Positions 24,305 to 34,247 are shown, numbered from the stretch's first letter. The stretch: DNA of 64,000 nt from Microbispora catharanthi (GCF_006334915.2 NZ_VDMA02000030.1:36422-100421); one strand, 5' to 3'. The notes: generated by a model from the sequence alone, not told the origin. Numbers and translations: made by a program.

Positions 24305-25528
24305 TCACTGTCCCGCCTTCGTCGCGAGCATCAGGGGGATGGCCGCGAGCGCCACGACGAGAAGCAGCACCATGTAGAAACTTCCCAGCACGTTGCTGAA
24401 TCTGCCGTTGACCTTGTCCCCCATGTAGTCGGGATCGTTGGCGATCATGAGAACCGGCAGGTAGGTGAGCGGAAGGGCCGCGGCCGAGAAGACCAGCGAA
24501 TACTCGGTCACCTTGATCGGATCGATGGTGGTGAGGATCAGCGCGGTCGCGACGATCACCGAGGCCAGCACGGTCACGTGGAACCGGGCGGCGCGGCCCG
24601 GCACCACATACTTGCCCCACTGCCAGCCGAAATACTGGCTCAGCGAGTAGCCAGACGACAGGGCGGTCTCCAGCGTCGCGCCGAACGTGGCCGCGAACAC
24701 CCCGAGGATCACCAACCCGAGCCCGATCTTGCCCAGTCCCTCCGCGACCGGCAGCACCATCTGCCCGAGCGAGTCGGGCTCGGCCTCGACCGGCATGAAG
24801 GCGGTCGCCGCGCACGCCGCGATCGCCAGCGACAGCACGCCGCCGAGGGGGAAGCCGACGAACACGTTGGCCCGCGCCGTCACCAGATCCTTGCGCGTCC
24901 ACTTCTCCTCGACGCCACCCGAGGAGAAGAAGAACACCTCGTACGGCGTCATCGCTCCGCCGAGCAGCGCGATCGCGTAGTAGAGGTAGGTCGGCACGCC
25001 CTCGTCCTGCGGCGGCCGGACGAGCTGCGTGGTCAGCTCGCCCCAGTCGGGCCCGAGCTGCCACAGCGCGACGAGGAACACGACGAGCGCGAGCCCGGCC
25101 AGCCCGAAGACGCGCTCCATGGTCTCGAACTTCACCCGCCACATGACCAGCCAGGCGACCAGGGCCACGGGCGGCACCCACAGCAGATAGTTGAGACCGG
25201 TCACCAGCTCCAGCGCGAGCGCGGCGCCGCCGATCTCGGCCGCGAGCGTGAGCACGTTGATGAAGAACGACGCGCCGAGGTTGACCAGCCCGGCGCGCGG
25301 CCCCATGCGCTCGCGGACGAGGTCGAAGACCGGCCGCTGCGACACCGCCGCGATCCTGCCGGACATTTCGGCGAAGACGCAGATCCCGATGATGCCGACG
25401 ACCACCACCCACGCGAGGGACATCCCGAACCTCGACCCCACGACGGCGTTGGCGACCAGGTCGCCGATGTCCACGAAACCGCCGAAGGCCGTCAGGATGC
25501 CGAGCGTGACCGCGATCAGTTTCTTCAC
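24305..25528 (-). CDS. Atypical Nramp-family transporter
   Basis: A 407-residue polytopic membrane protein with about 11 helices and the LeuT-type inverted repeat of Nramp. The metal-site motif of helix 1, normally DPGN, is DIGD (residues 20-23), and the helix 6 motif MPH is replaced in GGAMTPYE (residues 190-197), so the metal-binding Met is lost. Loss of that Met is a feature of Nramp-related magnesium and other non-canonical members, so Mn/Fe selectivity is doubtful and a hard cation such as Mg is more likely (inference). The GTG start overlaps the stop of the lipoprotein gene by 4 bp and GGAGAA precedes it. Confidence 0.86.
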   Translation of the reverse strand: MKKLIAVTLGILTAFGGFVDIGDLVANAVVGSRFGMSLAWVVVVGIIGICVFAEMSGRIAAVSQRPVFDLVRERMGPRAGLVNLGASFFINVLTLAAEIGGAALALELVTGLNYLLWVPPVALVAWLVMWRVKFETMERVFGLAGLALVVFLVALWQLGPDWGELTTQLVRPPQDEGVPTYLYYAIALLGGAMTPYEVFFFSSGGVEEKWTRKDLVTARANVFVGFPLGGVLSLAIAACAATAFMPVEAEPDSLGQMVLPVAEGLGKIGLGLVILGVFAATFGATLETALSSGYSLSQYFGWQWGKYVVPGRAARFHVTVLASVIVATALILTTIDPIKVTEYSLVFSAAALPLTYLPVLMIANDPDYMGDKVNGRFSNVLGSFYMVLLLVVALAAIPLMLATKAGQ

Positions 25529-25968
25529 TTGTGCTTCTCCGCGAAGTCGCTCAGCTCGCTCGCGAGCCTGTCCAGCTCCCGTGCGGCCGCCTTCGGGTCC
25601 TTCACCCCGTCGCGGCGCTCCTGGATGAGCAGGTCCTCCACCTCGCTCTCGGCCTTCTCGGTGAGGCGCAGCACCTCGTCCCTGATCCGGTCGGAGGCGT
25701 CCGAGGGCGGCTGCACGCCGCCGAACTGGTCGTTCACGCTGCTCAGGTCCTGCACCGCCTCGGTCAGCACAACCTCGGCGTACGGCCCGGTCATCCGGTC
25801 GCGGTACGCCACGGCGGAGCGGGCGAAGCGCACGGCCGAGACGGCCGACTCGGCCGTCTTCCCGGCCTTGAGCGCGTAGTCGTGGTCGTCCCACGCGGGG
25901 CTGACGCAGGCGGACAGCAGGAGTGCCGTCAGGAGGGCGAGCAGCGCCAGCCGAGCCGACGCGATCAT
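25525..25968 (-). CDS. Small lipoprotein of the Nramp operon
   Basis: A 147-residue exported protein. A signal sequence of about 20 residues ends in the lipobox LLSAC, so it should be anchored on the outer face of the cytoplasmic membrane. The mature part is mostly alpha-helical and acidic (about residues 35-145), rich in Asp/Glu and Ala, with no recognised domain. It is coupled at both ends by 4-bp overlaps, to the mini membrane peptide upstream and to the Nramp-like gene downstream, so it most likely works with the transporter as an extracytoplasmic helper. Function unknown. Confidence 0.84.
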   Translation of the reverse strand: MIASARLALLALLTALLLSACVSPAWDDHDYALKAGKTAESAVSAVRFARSAVAYRDRMTGPYAEVVLTEAVQDLSSVNDQFGGVQPPSDASDRIRDEVLRLTEKAESEVEDLLIQERRDGVKDPKAAARELDRLASELSDFAEKHK

Positions 25969-26060
25969 GTGCGCCGCCGCAGCAGGAGGTAGGCGAGGAC
26001 GAGGATCGGCACGAGCAACTCGGCCCAGGCGATCAGCAGCACGAGACCTTCATCCGTCAC
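25965..26060 (-). CDS. 31-residue single-span membrane peptide
   Basis: An open reading frame of 31 codons starting GTG at 26060: an acidic start (MTDEG), one hydrophobic helix of about 21 residues, and a basic end (RRRT), the expected pattern for an N-out or C-in mini membrane protein. AGGTGAG lies 6 bases before the GTG, and its TGA is shared with the lipoprotein ATG (ATGA). It is too short to be found by length cut-offs. The overlap and ribosome site argue that it is translated; a role as a small transporter subunit or a leader that couples translation is inferred. Confidence 0.66.
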   Translation of the reverse strand: MTDEGLVLLIAWAELLVPILVLAYLLLRRRT

Positions 26061-26273
26061 AGTCGACTCACCTGCCCGAACGACAAGCCTTTAGACAGGA
26101 TGGAATGCGACTCGCGCCGACGGCGTTGCCATCGAGGGTCCCTTACGGCGGCGGCGTGTAGCGGCGATCGGGATCAACTAAAATGGCTGGGCCGTGTCAT
26201 GCGGCGGATGTGCGTCTCGCTTCGGTCCCGGGACGCGGACGACACCCCGACGAACCAGAGCGAGAACTTCACT

Positions 26274-28127
<1,854 letters not shown>

Positions 28128-28158
28128 TCCCGCCCCGGCCCGGGCGCGGGCCGGGCGC

Positions 28159-28192
28159 CGAAGCCCTCGCCGAACGATCGGCGGGGGCTTCG
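28159..28192. terminator. Bidirectional terminator hairpin
   Basis: A 15-bp stem, CGAAGCCCTCGCCGA with its near-complement at 28178-28192 (one U-G pair), encloses a 4-base loop. It separates the convergent typA and PadR genes. Confidence 0.85.
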
Positions 28193-28200
28193 TGCTTTGG

Positions 28201-28779
28201 TCAGGAGTCTCCCGTGGGCCAGGTCAGCCGGCCCGCGCGCAGGTCGTCCACGACCGAGCGGAGCCAGCGCTCCTCCGCGTCGGTGACCGCGAGCATGTAC
28301 TCGCTCTCGATGGCGGTGACCCTGGGCAGATCGCCCGTCTGCGCCGCCAGGGCGCCCTCCAGGCCCGCCCTCGTCTCCGCCAGCCGCTCGGCACGGCGTT
28401 CCAGCAGCCGCAGCGCGTCTTCCGGCGGGATCATCATCAGGTGTGACAGTGCGGCGGGGAACTGCGGGAACTCCTGCTTGGGCACGGCCAGCATCTGGTC
28501 GAGCCACTCGCGGGCGACGTGCCGTCCCGCGTCGGTGAGTTCGTACACGGTCCGCTCCGGATAGGCCGGGTCGCGGGTGGTCTCGCGGACCGCGATCAGC
28601 CCCTCGGCGTGCAGCCGCTCGATCGTGCGGTAGAGCCCGGCCCGCTGGCTCACGTTGACGACCTGGTCCTTGCCCCACTGCTTGATCAGCCGCTGCACGG
28701 CGTACGGGTGCATCGGCTCGTGGTGCAGCAGCGCCAGCACGGTCAGCGCGAGCGGGGAACTACGGAGGGAAGCGCTCAT
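28201..28779 (-). CDS. PadR-family transcriptional regulator
   Basis: A 192-residue repressor. The N-terminal winged helix (about residues 10-95) has the PadR features LLHHEPMHPYAVQRLI, GLYRTIERLHAEGLI and ERTVYELTDAG; the C-terminal half is the helical dimerisation domain. It is divergent from the FAD-monooxygenase gene, and the intergenic region is full of TAGTTGCA-type dyads, so it probably represses both. PadR proteins often respond to phenolics or drugs that the partner enzyme handles; the ligand here is unknown. Confidence 0.91.
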   Translation of the reverse strand: MSASLRSSPLALTVLALLHHEPMHPYAVQRLIKQWGKDQVVNVSQRAGLYRTIERLHAEGLIAVRETTRDPAYPERTVYELTDAGRHVAREWLDQMLAVPKQEFPQFPAALSHLMMIPPEDALRLLERRAERLAETRAGLEGALAAQTGDLPRVTAIESEYMLAVTDAEERWLRSVVDDLRAGRLTWPTGDS

Positions 28780-28802
28780 GTCCCCGATCCTAGCCTCAAA
28801 CG

Positions 28803-28837
28803 AACTAGTTGACGAGCAACTAGTTGCAGTGCAACTA
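28803..28837. promoter_or_regulatory. Overlapping PadR operator dyads
   Basis: AACTAGTT (28803-28810), the perfect dyad GCAACTAGTTGC (28816-28827) and the perfect 17-bp dyad TAGTTGCAGTGCAACTA (28821-28837) share half-sites of the form AGTTGC. They lie between the PadR start (28779) and the monooxygenase start (28887). Confidence 0.75.
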
Positions 28838-28886
28838 TTCCTACTGCGAGCGATCAACGGCTCGCGGCAGACGAGGAGTGGTGAGC

Positions 28887-30047
28887 ATGAGCAAGGTGAC
28901 CAGCGCGTTGGTGATCGGCGGCGGCATCGCCGGGCCCGTGACGGCGCTCGCCCTGGCCAGGGCCGGCATCCGGGCGACCGTGCACGAGGCCCACGACAGC
29001 GCCGCGGACGGCGTCGGGGCGATGCTCAGCCTGGCCCCGAACGGGCTCGACGCGCTGCGCATCGTGGGAGCGTACGAGGCGGTGCGTGCAGTGGGTCAGC
29101 CTGTCCCCGGCGTGGTGATGGCCGACGGCGCCGGAAACCGGCTCGCCGAGTTCGGCGGATTCCCCGGCCTGCCGCCCACCCTGGCGATGCCGCGCGCCGC
29201 CCTCTTCCGGGCACTGGCCGATCACGCGGTGGCGACGGGGGTGCGGATCGAATACGGCAGGCGACTCGTCTCCGCCGAGGAGACCTCCGAGGGAGTGACC
29301 GCCACGTTCGCGGACGGCACCACCGCCACCGCCGACGTGCTGATCGGCGCCGACGGCATCCGGTCCACCGTCCGCACCCTGATCGACCCCGGCGCTCCCG
29401 GCCCCGAGTACGGCGGGGTCCTCAGCTTCGGCGGCTACGCCGACGACGGCGGCGTACGGGCCGAGCCGGGCGTCATGTACTTCGCCTTCGGCCGCACCTT
29501 CATCGGCTACTGGCGACTGCCCGACGGCCGGATCTGCTGGTTCGCGAGCCTGCCCCGCACCGAGCCCCTCACCTACGCCGAGGTCGTCCGCGTTCCCGCC
29601 GCGGACTGGCTGGCCCGCCTGCGCGACCTCTACGCCGGTCACGTCCCTGGCGAGAAGCTGCTGGCGGGCACCAACCCCGGCGACCTCATGATCACAGGCC
29701 CGATGGAGCGCATGCCGTCGGTGCCGCACTGGCACCGCGGCCGCATGGTCCTCGTCGGCGACGCGGCCCACGCCCCGTCGTCCAGCTCCGGGCAGGGCGC
29801 CTCTCTGGCGGTGGAGAGCGCCGTCGAACTGGCCCGCTGCCTGCGCGACCTGCCGCTGCACGGGGCTTTCGGGGCGTTCGAGCGTCTCCGCCGCCCTCGG
29901 GTGGAGATGATCGGCGGCGACGCCGCGGCCAAGAACAAGGCCAAGGCCGGCCAGGCCGGCGACCGGCCCGCCATGCCGACCCCCGAGCAGATGTTCGCCC
30001 CCGTCCACCTGCATCACATCGACTGGGACGCGCCCATCACCGCCTAG
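28887..30047 (+). CDS. FAD-dependent aromatic monooxygenase
   Basis: A 386-residue class A flavoprotein monooxygenase of the UbiH/PHBH type, using NAD(P)H and O2 to hydroxylate or epoxidise an aromatic or polyketide-like substrate. The dinucleotide fold has GGGIAGPVTALALARAG near the N-terminus, the DG motif is GADGIRS, and the second FAD motif is GDAAHAPSSSSGQGAS. GAGGAG stands just before the ATG. The divergent PadR gene and its operators indicate inducible expression. The substrate is unknown. Confidence 0.9.
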   Translation: MSKVTSALVIGGGIAGPVTALALARAGIRATVHEAHDSAADGVGAMLSLAPNGLDALRIVGAYEAVRAVGQPVPGVVMADGAGNRLAEFGGFPGLPPTLAMPRAALFRALADHAVATGVRIEYGRRLVSAEETSEGVTATFADGTTATADVLIGADGIRSTVRTLIDPGAPGPEYGGVLSFGGYADDGGVRAEPGVMYFAFGRTFIGYWRLPDGRICWFASLPRTEPLTYAEVVRVPAADWLARLRDLYAGHVPGEKLLAGTNPGDLMITGPMERMPSVPHWHRGRMVLVGDAAHAPSSSSGQGASLAVESAVELARCLRDLPLHGAFGAFERLRRPRVEMIGGDAAAKNKAKAGQAGDRPAMPTPEQMFAPVHLHHIDWDAPITA

Positions 30048-30173
30048 TCCGGCGGGGACCGCACCGGGCAAGAGCGGGTAAACGGCCGTTACGGATGGCG
30101 TCGTGTGCCGCTCCCCACCGCGCCCGGCCGTGCTCTGCTGTCGCAGGCAACGAGTGTCTGAGGAGGAGCGATC

Positions 30174-30845
30174 ATGCCCCGCACAACCCGTTTCGCCCTG
30201 GCCGCCGGGCTCGCCCTGGGACTCGCCGCCGCGGCCGCCCCGGCCGTGCCGGGGCTGTCCGCCGGGATGGCGGCGGCCTCCGCCGTGCAGGCCCGCCCCA
30301 GTGAGTCAGCCAGTGAGTCAGCCAGTGAGTCGGCGGGTCAGTCGGCGACCGCCGTCATCAAGAACACCGCCGGGCGCGTCCTCGGCACCGTGCGAGTCGA
30401 GCGGTATGACGCGAAGAAGTCGAGGGTCAGCGTCAGCGTGCGGGGGCTCACTCCCGGGTTCCACGGCTTCCACGTCCACGCCAACGGCGTGTGCGACGCA
30501 CGCTCGGTCGACCGGGCGACGGGCAGCGCGTTCACCAGCGCCGGAAGCCACCTCGGCCCCGGGGAGCACGGCGACGGCGCCGGGGACATGCCGCCGCTGC
30601 TGGTGGCCGCCGACGGCACCGCCTCCGCGTCGTTCGTGACTGACAGGTTCACGCTGGAGCAGTTGGGCGACGCCAACGGCAGTGCGTTCGTCGTGCACGC
30701 CGGGCCGGACAACTTCGCGCACATCCCGGACAGGTACTTCCACCGGCCCGACGCCACCGGCGCCACGGGCCCGGACGCGGCCACGCGCAAGACCGGCGAC
30801 GCCGGTGCCCGGATCGGCTGCGGGATCGTCAAAGTCCGCGCCTGA
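30174..30845 (+). CDS. Secreted Cu/Zn superoxide dismutase
   Basis: A 223-residue exported protein with a signal peptide (about residues 5-40), a repetitive Ser/Glu linker (SESASESASESA, residues about 43-54) and a Cu/Zn-SOD domain (about 60-223). The copper and zinc histidines can be seen in GFHGFHVHANGVCD, SAGSHLGPGEHGD and VVHAGPDNFAHIP, and the Cys pair (VCD and IGCG) can make the fold's disulfide. It detoxifies superoxide outside the membrane. GAGGAG is about 8 bases before the ATG. The mature enzyme is longer than plain bacterial SodC because of the linker. Confidence 0.92.
   Translation: MPRTTRFALAAGLALGLAAAAAPAVPGLSAGMAAASAVQARPSESASESASESAGQSATAVIKNTAGRVLGTVRVERYDAKKSRVSVSVRGLTPGFHGFHVHANGVCDARSVDRATGSAFTSAGSHLGPGEHGDGAGDMPPLLVAADGTASASFVTDRFTLEQLGDANGSAFVVHAGPDNFAHIPDRYFHRPDATGATGPDAATRKTGDAGARIGCGIVKVRA
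30299..30334 (+). repeat. 12-bp tandem repeat in the superoxide dismutase linker
   Basis: Three copies of CAGTGAGTCAGC (last copy with one change) encode the SESA linker between signal peptide and catalytic domain. The unit is in frame, so copy changes would lengthen the linker without a frameshift. Confidence 0.85.
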
Positions 30846-30871
30846 TCCGGGTCCGTCGCTTGCGGGCGGCG

Positions 30872-31498
30872 TCAGGAGATGTGGCGGCGCAGCCAGTCGA
30901 CCAGCGGGGCCAGCGCCCGCCAGGTCGAGCGGACCCGGTCGAGCGTCTCGGGGGTGTGCAGCCACGGCTCCGGTTCGAACCGCCGCCCGGCGTGCAGCGT
31001 CTTGTGCCGGAGGAGTTCGAGCCGGGGGTGGTCCTCCGCCGTGCCGCGGGGGCGGGTCTTGAGCCGATCGCCACCGACCGTCAGATCATCGGGCAGCGCC
31101 GCGAGGATCTCCCCCAGCAGGGGCCCTGCGGTGTCGTCGTCCAGGGCCTCGCGGAAGCGTGCCACCTGGTCGCCCGGCATCCACCAGCCCGCCGCCACGT
31201 AGAGGCCGTCGGCGTCCACCTGCACGTAGTAGCCGACGCCCTCCACGCCCACTCCGCAGTAGGCCCCCTGATGCGTCTTGTACGGCGACTTGTCCTTCGC
31301 GAACCGGACGTCGCGGTGCGGCCGGAACAGGTGGGCCGGTCCGAACTCCGGCTCCAGCTCGTCCATGAGCGCGAGCATCGGCGCCCGGACCCCGGTCTCG
31401 TACAACTCCTTGTGGGCCGCCCAATACGCCTTCGAATTGTCGGCGACGAGGCCCTCGTAGAAGATGAGCGCCTCGTCAGGGAACCCGCTGAAACCCAT
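30872..31498 (-). CDS. DUF2461 family protein
   Basis: A 208-residue protein of the DUF2461/TIGR02453 family: FYEGLVADNSKAYWAAHK near the start, then DVRFAKDKSPYKTHQGA, YYVQVDADGLYVAAGWW and KTLHAGRRFEPEPWLHT. The family is widespread in actinobacteria, has no signal or membrane segment and no established function. Its ATG lies inside the 3' end of the HerA-like gene (23-bp overlap), so translation of the two may be linked. Confidence 0.87.
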   Translation of the reverse strand: MGFSGFPDEALIFYEGLVADNSKAYWAAHKELYETGVRAPMLALMDELEPEFGPAHLFRPHRDVRFAKDKSPYKTHQGAYCGVGVEGVGYYVQVDADGLYVAAGWWMPGDQVARFREALDDDTAGPLLGEILAALPDDLTVGGDRLKTRPRGTAEDHPRLELLRHKTLHAGRRFEPEPWLHTPETLDRVRSTWRALAPLVDWLRRHIS

Positions 31499-33086
31499 GC
31501 CACCCACCTTCGCACGCCCCACCGACAGTCCCGGGACCGGGACCGGGACCGGGACCGCGCGGACGCGCACAGCGCCGCCGTCTCGCCGTGCCGAAGATCG
31601 TCCTGGTGATCTCCCGGCCGAGCGCGGTCGCGGCGGTGCGGGCCAGCGACCGGAACTCCTTCGAGGCGAACATCTCCTCGATCGCCGACTGCCTGGGAGT
31701 CTTCGCCGGTCTCTCCGCCGGTCTCTCCGTCGGTCTCTCGGCCAGCGCTTCCTGCTCGGGCTCCTGCTGCCGGGCCAGACGCGCGGCGAGGATCTCGTAC
31801 GCCGACTGCCGGTCCACGGCCGTGCCGTACTTCGGCAGGAGCGAGGACGCGGCGATGGCCCCCCGCACGACCACGGGGGCGGACGGCGCCATGAGCGACC
31901 GCGGCGCGCGCAGCCGTGTCCAGGCGACCGGCGTCGGGGCCCCGGTCTCGGACAGGACCGTGACGACCGCCTCCCCGATGCCGAGCTCGGTGAGCAGCCG
32001 TTCGAGGTCGTAGGAGGAGACGGGGAACGTCGAGACGGTCGCCTTCAGCGCCTTGGCGTCCTGCGGGGTGAAGGCGCGCAGGGCGTGCTGCACGCGCGCG
32101 CCGAGCTGGGCGAGGACGTCGGCCGGCACGTCCTTGGGCGTCTGGGTGACGAAGAAGACCCCGACCCCCTTCGACCGGATCAGCCGCACGGTCTGCGTGA
32201 TCGACCTGAGGAACGCCTTGGACGCGTCCTCGAACAGCAGGTGCGCCTCGTCGAAGAAGAACACCAGCGACGGTTTGTCGGGATCGCCTACCTCGGGCAG
32301 CGTCTCGAACAGGTCCGCGAGCAGCCACATCAGGAACGTGGAGAACAGCTGCGGCCGGTCCTGCACGGCGGGCAGCTCCAGGATGGAGATCACGCCGCGC
32401 CCGTCCGGCGTGGTCCGCAGCAGGTCGCGCACGTCGAACTCCGGCTCGCCGAAGAACGCCTCCGCCCCCTGGGCCTGGAAGTTCACCAGGGCGCGCAGGA
32501 TGACCCCCGCGGTGGACGCCGACAGCCCGCCGATGCCGCTCAACGCCTCCGGCGTCTCGGTCAGATAGCGGATGACCGCGATCAGGTCCTTGAGGTCCAG
32601 CAGCGGCAGCCCGTGTGTGTCGGCGAAGTAGAAGATCAACCCGAGCGACGACTCCTGGGTCTCGTTGAGTTCGAGCACCCGCGACAGCAGCGTCGGCCCG
32701 AACGCGCTCATGGTGGCGCGCAGCGGGATGCCCTCTCCCACGCCGCCGAGGGAGAAGAACTCGGTCACGCAGCCCTCCGGCGCCCAGTCCTGCCCCACGT
32801 CGGCCGCCCGGCGGGCGATCCGGTCGCCCGGCGTCCCCGGCGAGGCCAGTCCGGACAGGTCTCCCTTGACGTCGGCGAGGAACACCGGCACGCCCTGACC
32901 GGCGAGCTGCTCGGCCATGAGCTGCAGCGTCTTGGTCTTCCCCGTGCCGGTCGCCCCGGCCACCAGGCCGTGCCGGTTCATCATGCGCACCGGGACGCGG
33001 ACGCGCTCGGCGGGGTCGGCCGTCCCGTCCGCGCGTACGAGCGCGCCCAGCTCCAACGCCGGCCCCTCGAAGTCGTAGCCCTTCAT
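31476..33086 (-). CDS. HerA-like ATPase (DUF853)
   Basis: A 536-residue P-loop ATPase of the HerA/FtsK clan, DUF853 type, which forms hexameric rings in relatives. Walker A is GATGTGKTKT (about residues 43-52), Walker B SLVFFFDEAHLLF (about 285), followed by QTPKDVPADV. The last 30 residues (after ARRRR) are a Gly/Pro-rich tail GPGPGPGTVGG not expected in the family, read through a (GGGACC)4 tract and ending in the DUF2461 gene. The start overlaps the stop of the NodB lipoprotein by 4 bp (ATGA). The biological role of this family is not established. Confidence 0.85.
   Translation of the reverse strand: MKGYDFEGPALELGALVRADGTADPAERVRVPVRMMNRHGLVAGATGTGKTKTLQLMAEQLAGQGVPVFLADVKGDLSGLASPGTPGDRIARRAADVGQDWAPEGCVTEFFSLGGVGEGIPLRATMSAFGPTLLSRVLELNETQESSLGLIFYFADTHGLPLLDLKDLIAVIRYLTETPEALSGIGGLSASTAGVILRALVNFQAQGAEAFFGEPEFDVRDLLRTTPDGRGVISILELPAVQDRPQLFSTFLMWLLADLFETLPEVGDPDKPSLVFFFDEAHLLFEDASKAFLRSITQTVRLIRSKGVGVFFVTQTPKDVPADVLAQLGARVQHALRAFTPQDAKALKATVSTFPVSSYDLERLLTELGIGEAVVTVLSETGAPTPVAWTRLRAPRSLMAPSAPVVVRGAIAASSLLPKYGTAVDRQSAYEILAARLARQQEPEQEALAERPTERPAERPAKTPRQSAIEEMFASKEFRSLARTAATALGREITRTIFGTARRRRCARPRGPGPGPGPGTVGGACEGGWHGFQRVP
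31533..31556. repeat. (GGGACC)4 hexanucleotide tract
   Basis: Four perfect GGGACC units in the 3' end of the HerA-like gene, encoding alternating Gly-Pro. The unit is a multiple of three, so slippage changes the tail length only. Confidence 0.9.
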
Positions 33087-33907
33087 CGGTTCGTGTACTT
33101 CTTCCCGGGCGTGGGGTTGCCGAGCAGCTCCGAGACGGTCACGTACGTGAAGCCCTTGTGGTCGAGTTCGTCGAGCAAACGGGGCAGGGCCTGCACGGTG
33201 GTGGGGTGGATGTCGTGCATGAGCACGATGTCGCCCGGTTTGGCCGCGGCGCTGCGCTGGGTGATCACCGTGGGGTTGCGGTTGAGCCAGTCGAGGGTGT
33301 CGACGGCCCACAGGATCTGTGCGAGCCCGGTCTGCTTCGTCTCGTTGTCCACCGCCTGGTTCGTCGCGCCGTACGGCGGGCGCATGAGCCGCATCGTCAC
33401 GCCGGTCACCTTCCGCACGGCCTCCTGCGTACGGTCGAGCTCGCGGCGCAGCCCGTCGGACGACAGCCCCGGCAGCGAGGCGTGGTCCCAGGAGTGGTTG
33501 CCGATCTCGTGGCCCTCGGCGACCATCCGCCGGACGAAGTCCCGCGTCTCGCCCGTGATCATCTGTCCGAGGATGAAGAACGTGGCCCGGGCGTGGTGGG
33601 CCGCGAGCAGGTCGAGGACGTGCCCGGTGTATTCGGCGGGCCCGTCGTCGAACGTCAGCGCCACGCATTTGTGCTGCCTGCAGTCGACGTGCCGCGGCGG
33701 CGGGACCGCGGGCAGGCGCGGCCCTGGCGCTCCCCGCTGCGTCCCCGCGAGCCGGAAACGCAGCAGGTCGGCGTCGAAATGTCGCGGCGTGCCGAAGCGC
33801 GGATGCGGCCCCGCAGGTCCGGGCCGCTCCCCCGAAACCGATACGGTCCTGGCCTGGGCACATCCGCCGAGCAGCAGCAACGACAGCAGAACGGATCCGA
33901 TCCGCAT
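33083..33907 (-). CDS. Lipoprotein polysaccharide deacetylase (NodB type)
   Basis: A 274-residue exported deacetylase. A signal sequence ends in the lipobox LLGGC at residue 16, so it is membrane-anchored outside. The NodB domain (about residues 80-265) has motif 1 TFDDGP, the metal site HSWDH, motif 3 RPPYGA, DTLDW and the catalytic-base segment MHDIH. All zinc ligands and catalytic residues are present. It should deacetylate peptidoglycan or another N-acetylated glycan at the cell surface. It is followed by the HerA-like ATPase in a 4-bp overlap, an unexpected pairing. Confidence 0.9.
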   Translation of the reverse strand: MRIGSVLLSLLLLGGCAQARTVSVSGERPGPAGPHPRFGTPRHFDADLLRFRLAGTQRGAPGPRLPAVPPPRHVDCRQHKCVALTFDDGPAEYTGHVLDLLAAHHARATFFILGQMITGETRDFVRRMVAEGHEIGNHSWDHASLPGLSSDGLRRELDRTQEAVRKVTGVTMRLMRPPYGATNQAVDNETKQTGLAQILWAVDTLDWLNRNPTVITQRSAAAKPGDIVLMHDIHPTTVQALPRLLDELDHKGFTYVTVSELLGNPTPGKKYTNR

Positions 33908-33941
33908 ACGACCCCCCGGAGCAGGCGGGGGGCCACGAACG

Positions 33942-34247
33942 CTACGGATAGCCTCCGACCGCTCCCCCCCGCAGAACCTTTTCCAGCTCCTCCCACCAGG
34001 ACGGCACGTCCGCCTTGAGCTCGGCGTACCTGCGAGCCACCCGGATGGCGCATCCTGCGGGGTCCGTACCCAAGTGCCGACACTTCACGGCACCCTCGCG
34101 CCAACGGTAAAAGCCCTCACGGAAGGTCACGACCAGGCCTATCCAGACGGAGAGAGTAGCCTCGTCACCGATCTCGTAGGCGTCGGCCACCCCGAGCGCG
34201 GCGAGTTCCGCGCGAAGTTTTTCCACCGCGACTCGCGATTCACTCAC
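33942..34247 (-). CDS. Small hypothetical protein
   Basis: A 101-residue soluble protein without a recognised domain. It starts SESRVAVEKLRAEL and ends with a helical stretch ARRYAELKADVPSWWEEL. The WIGLVVTFREGFYRWREG segment is like that of short proteins common near regulators in actinobacteria. The codon use fits the host. The start is the ATG at 34247 with a weak ribosome site. Function unknown. It lies 34 bp upstream of the NodB gene and may be co-transcribed. Confidence 0.6.
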   Translation of the reverse strand: MSESRVAVEKLRAELAALGVADAYEIGDEATLSVWIGLVVTFREGFYRWREGAVKCRHLGTDPAGCAIRVARRYAELKADVPSWWEELEKVLRGGAVGGYP

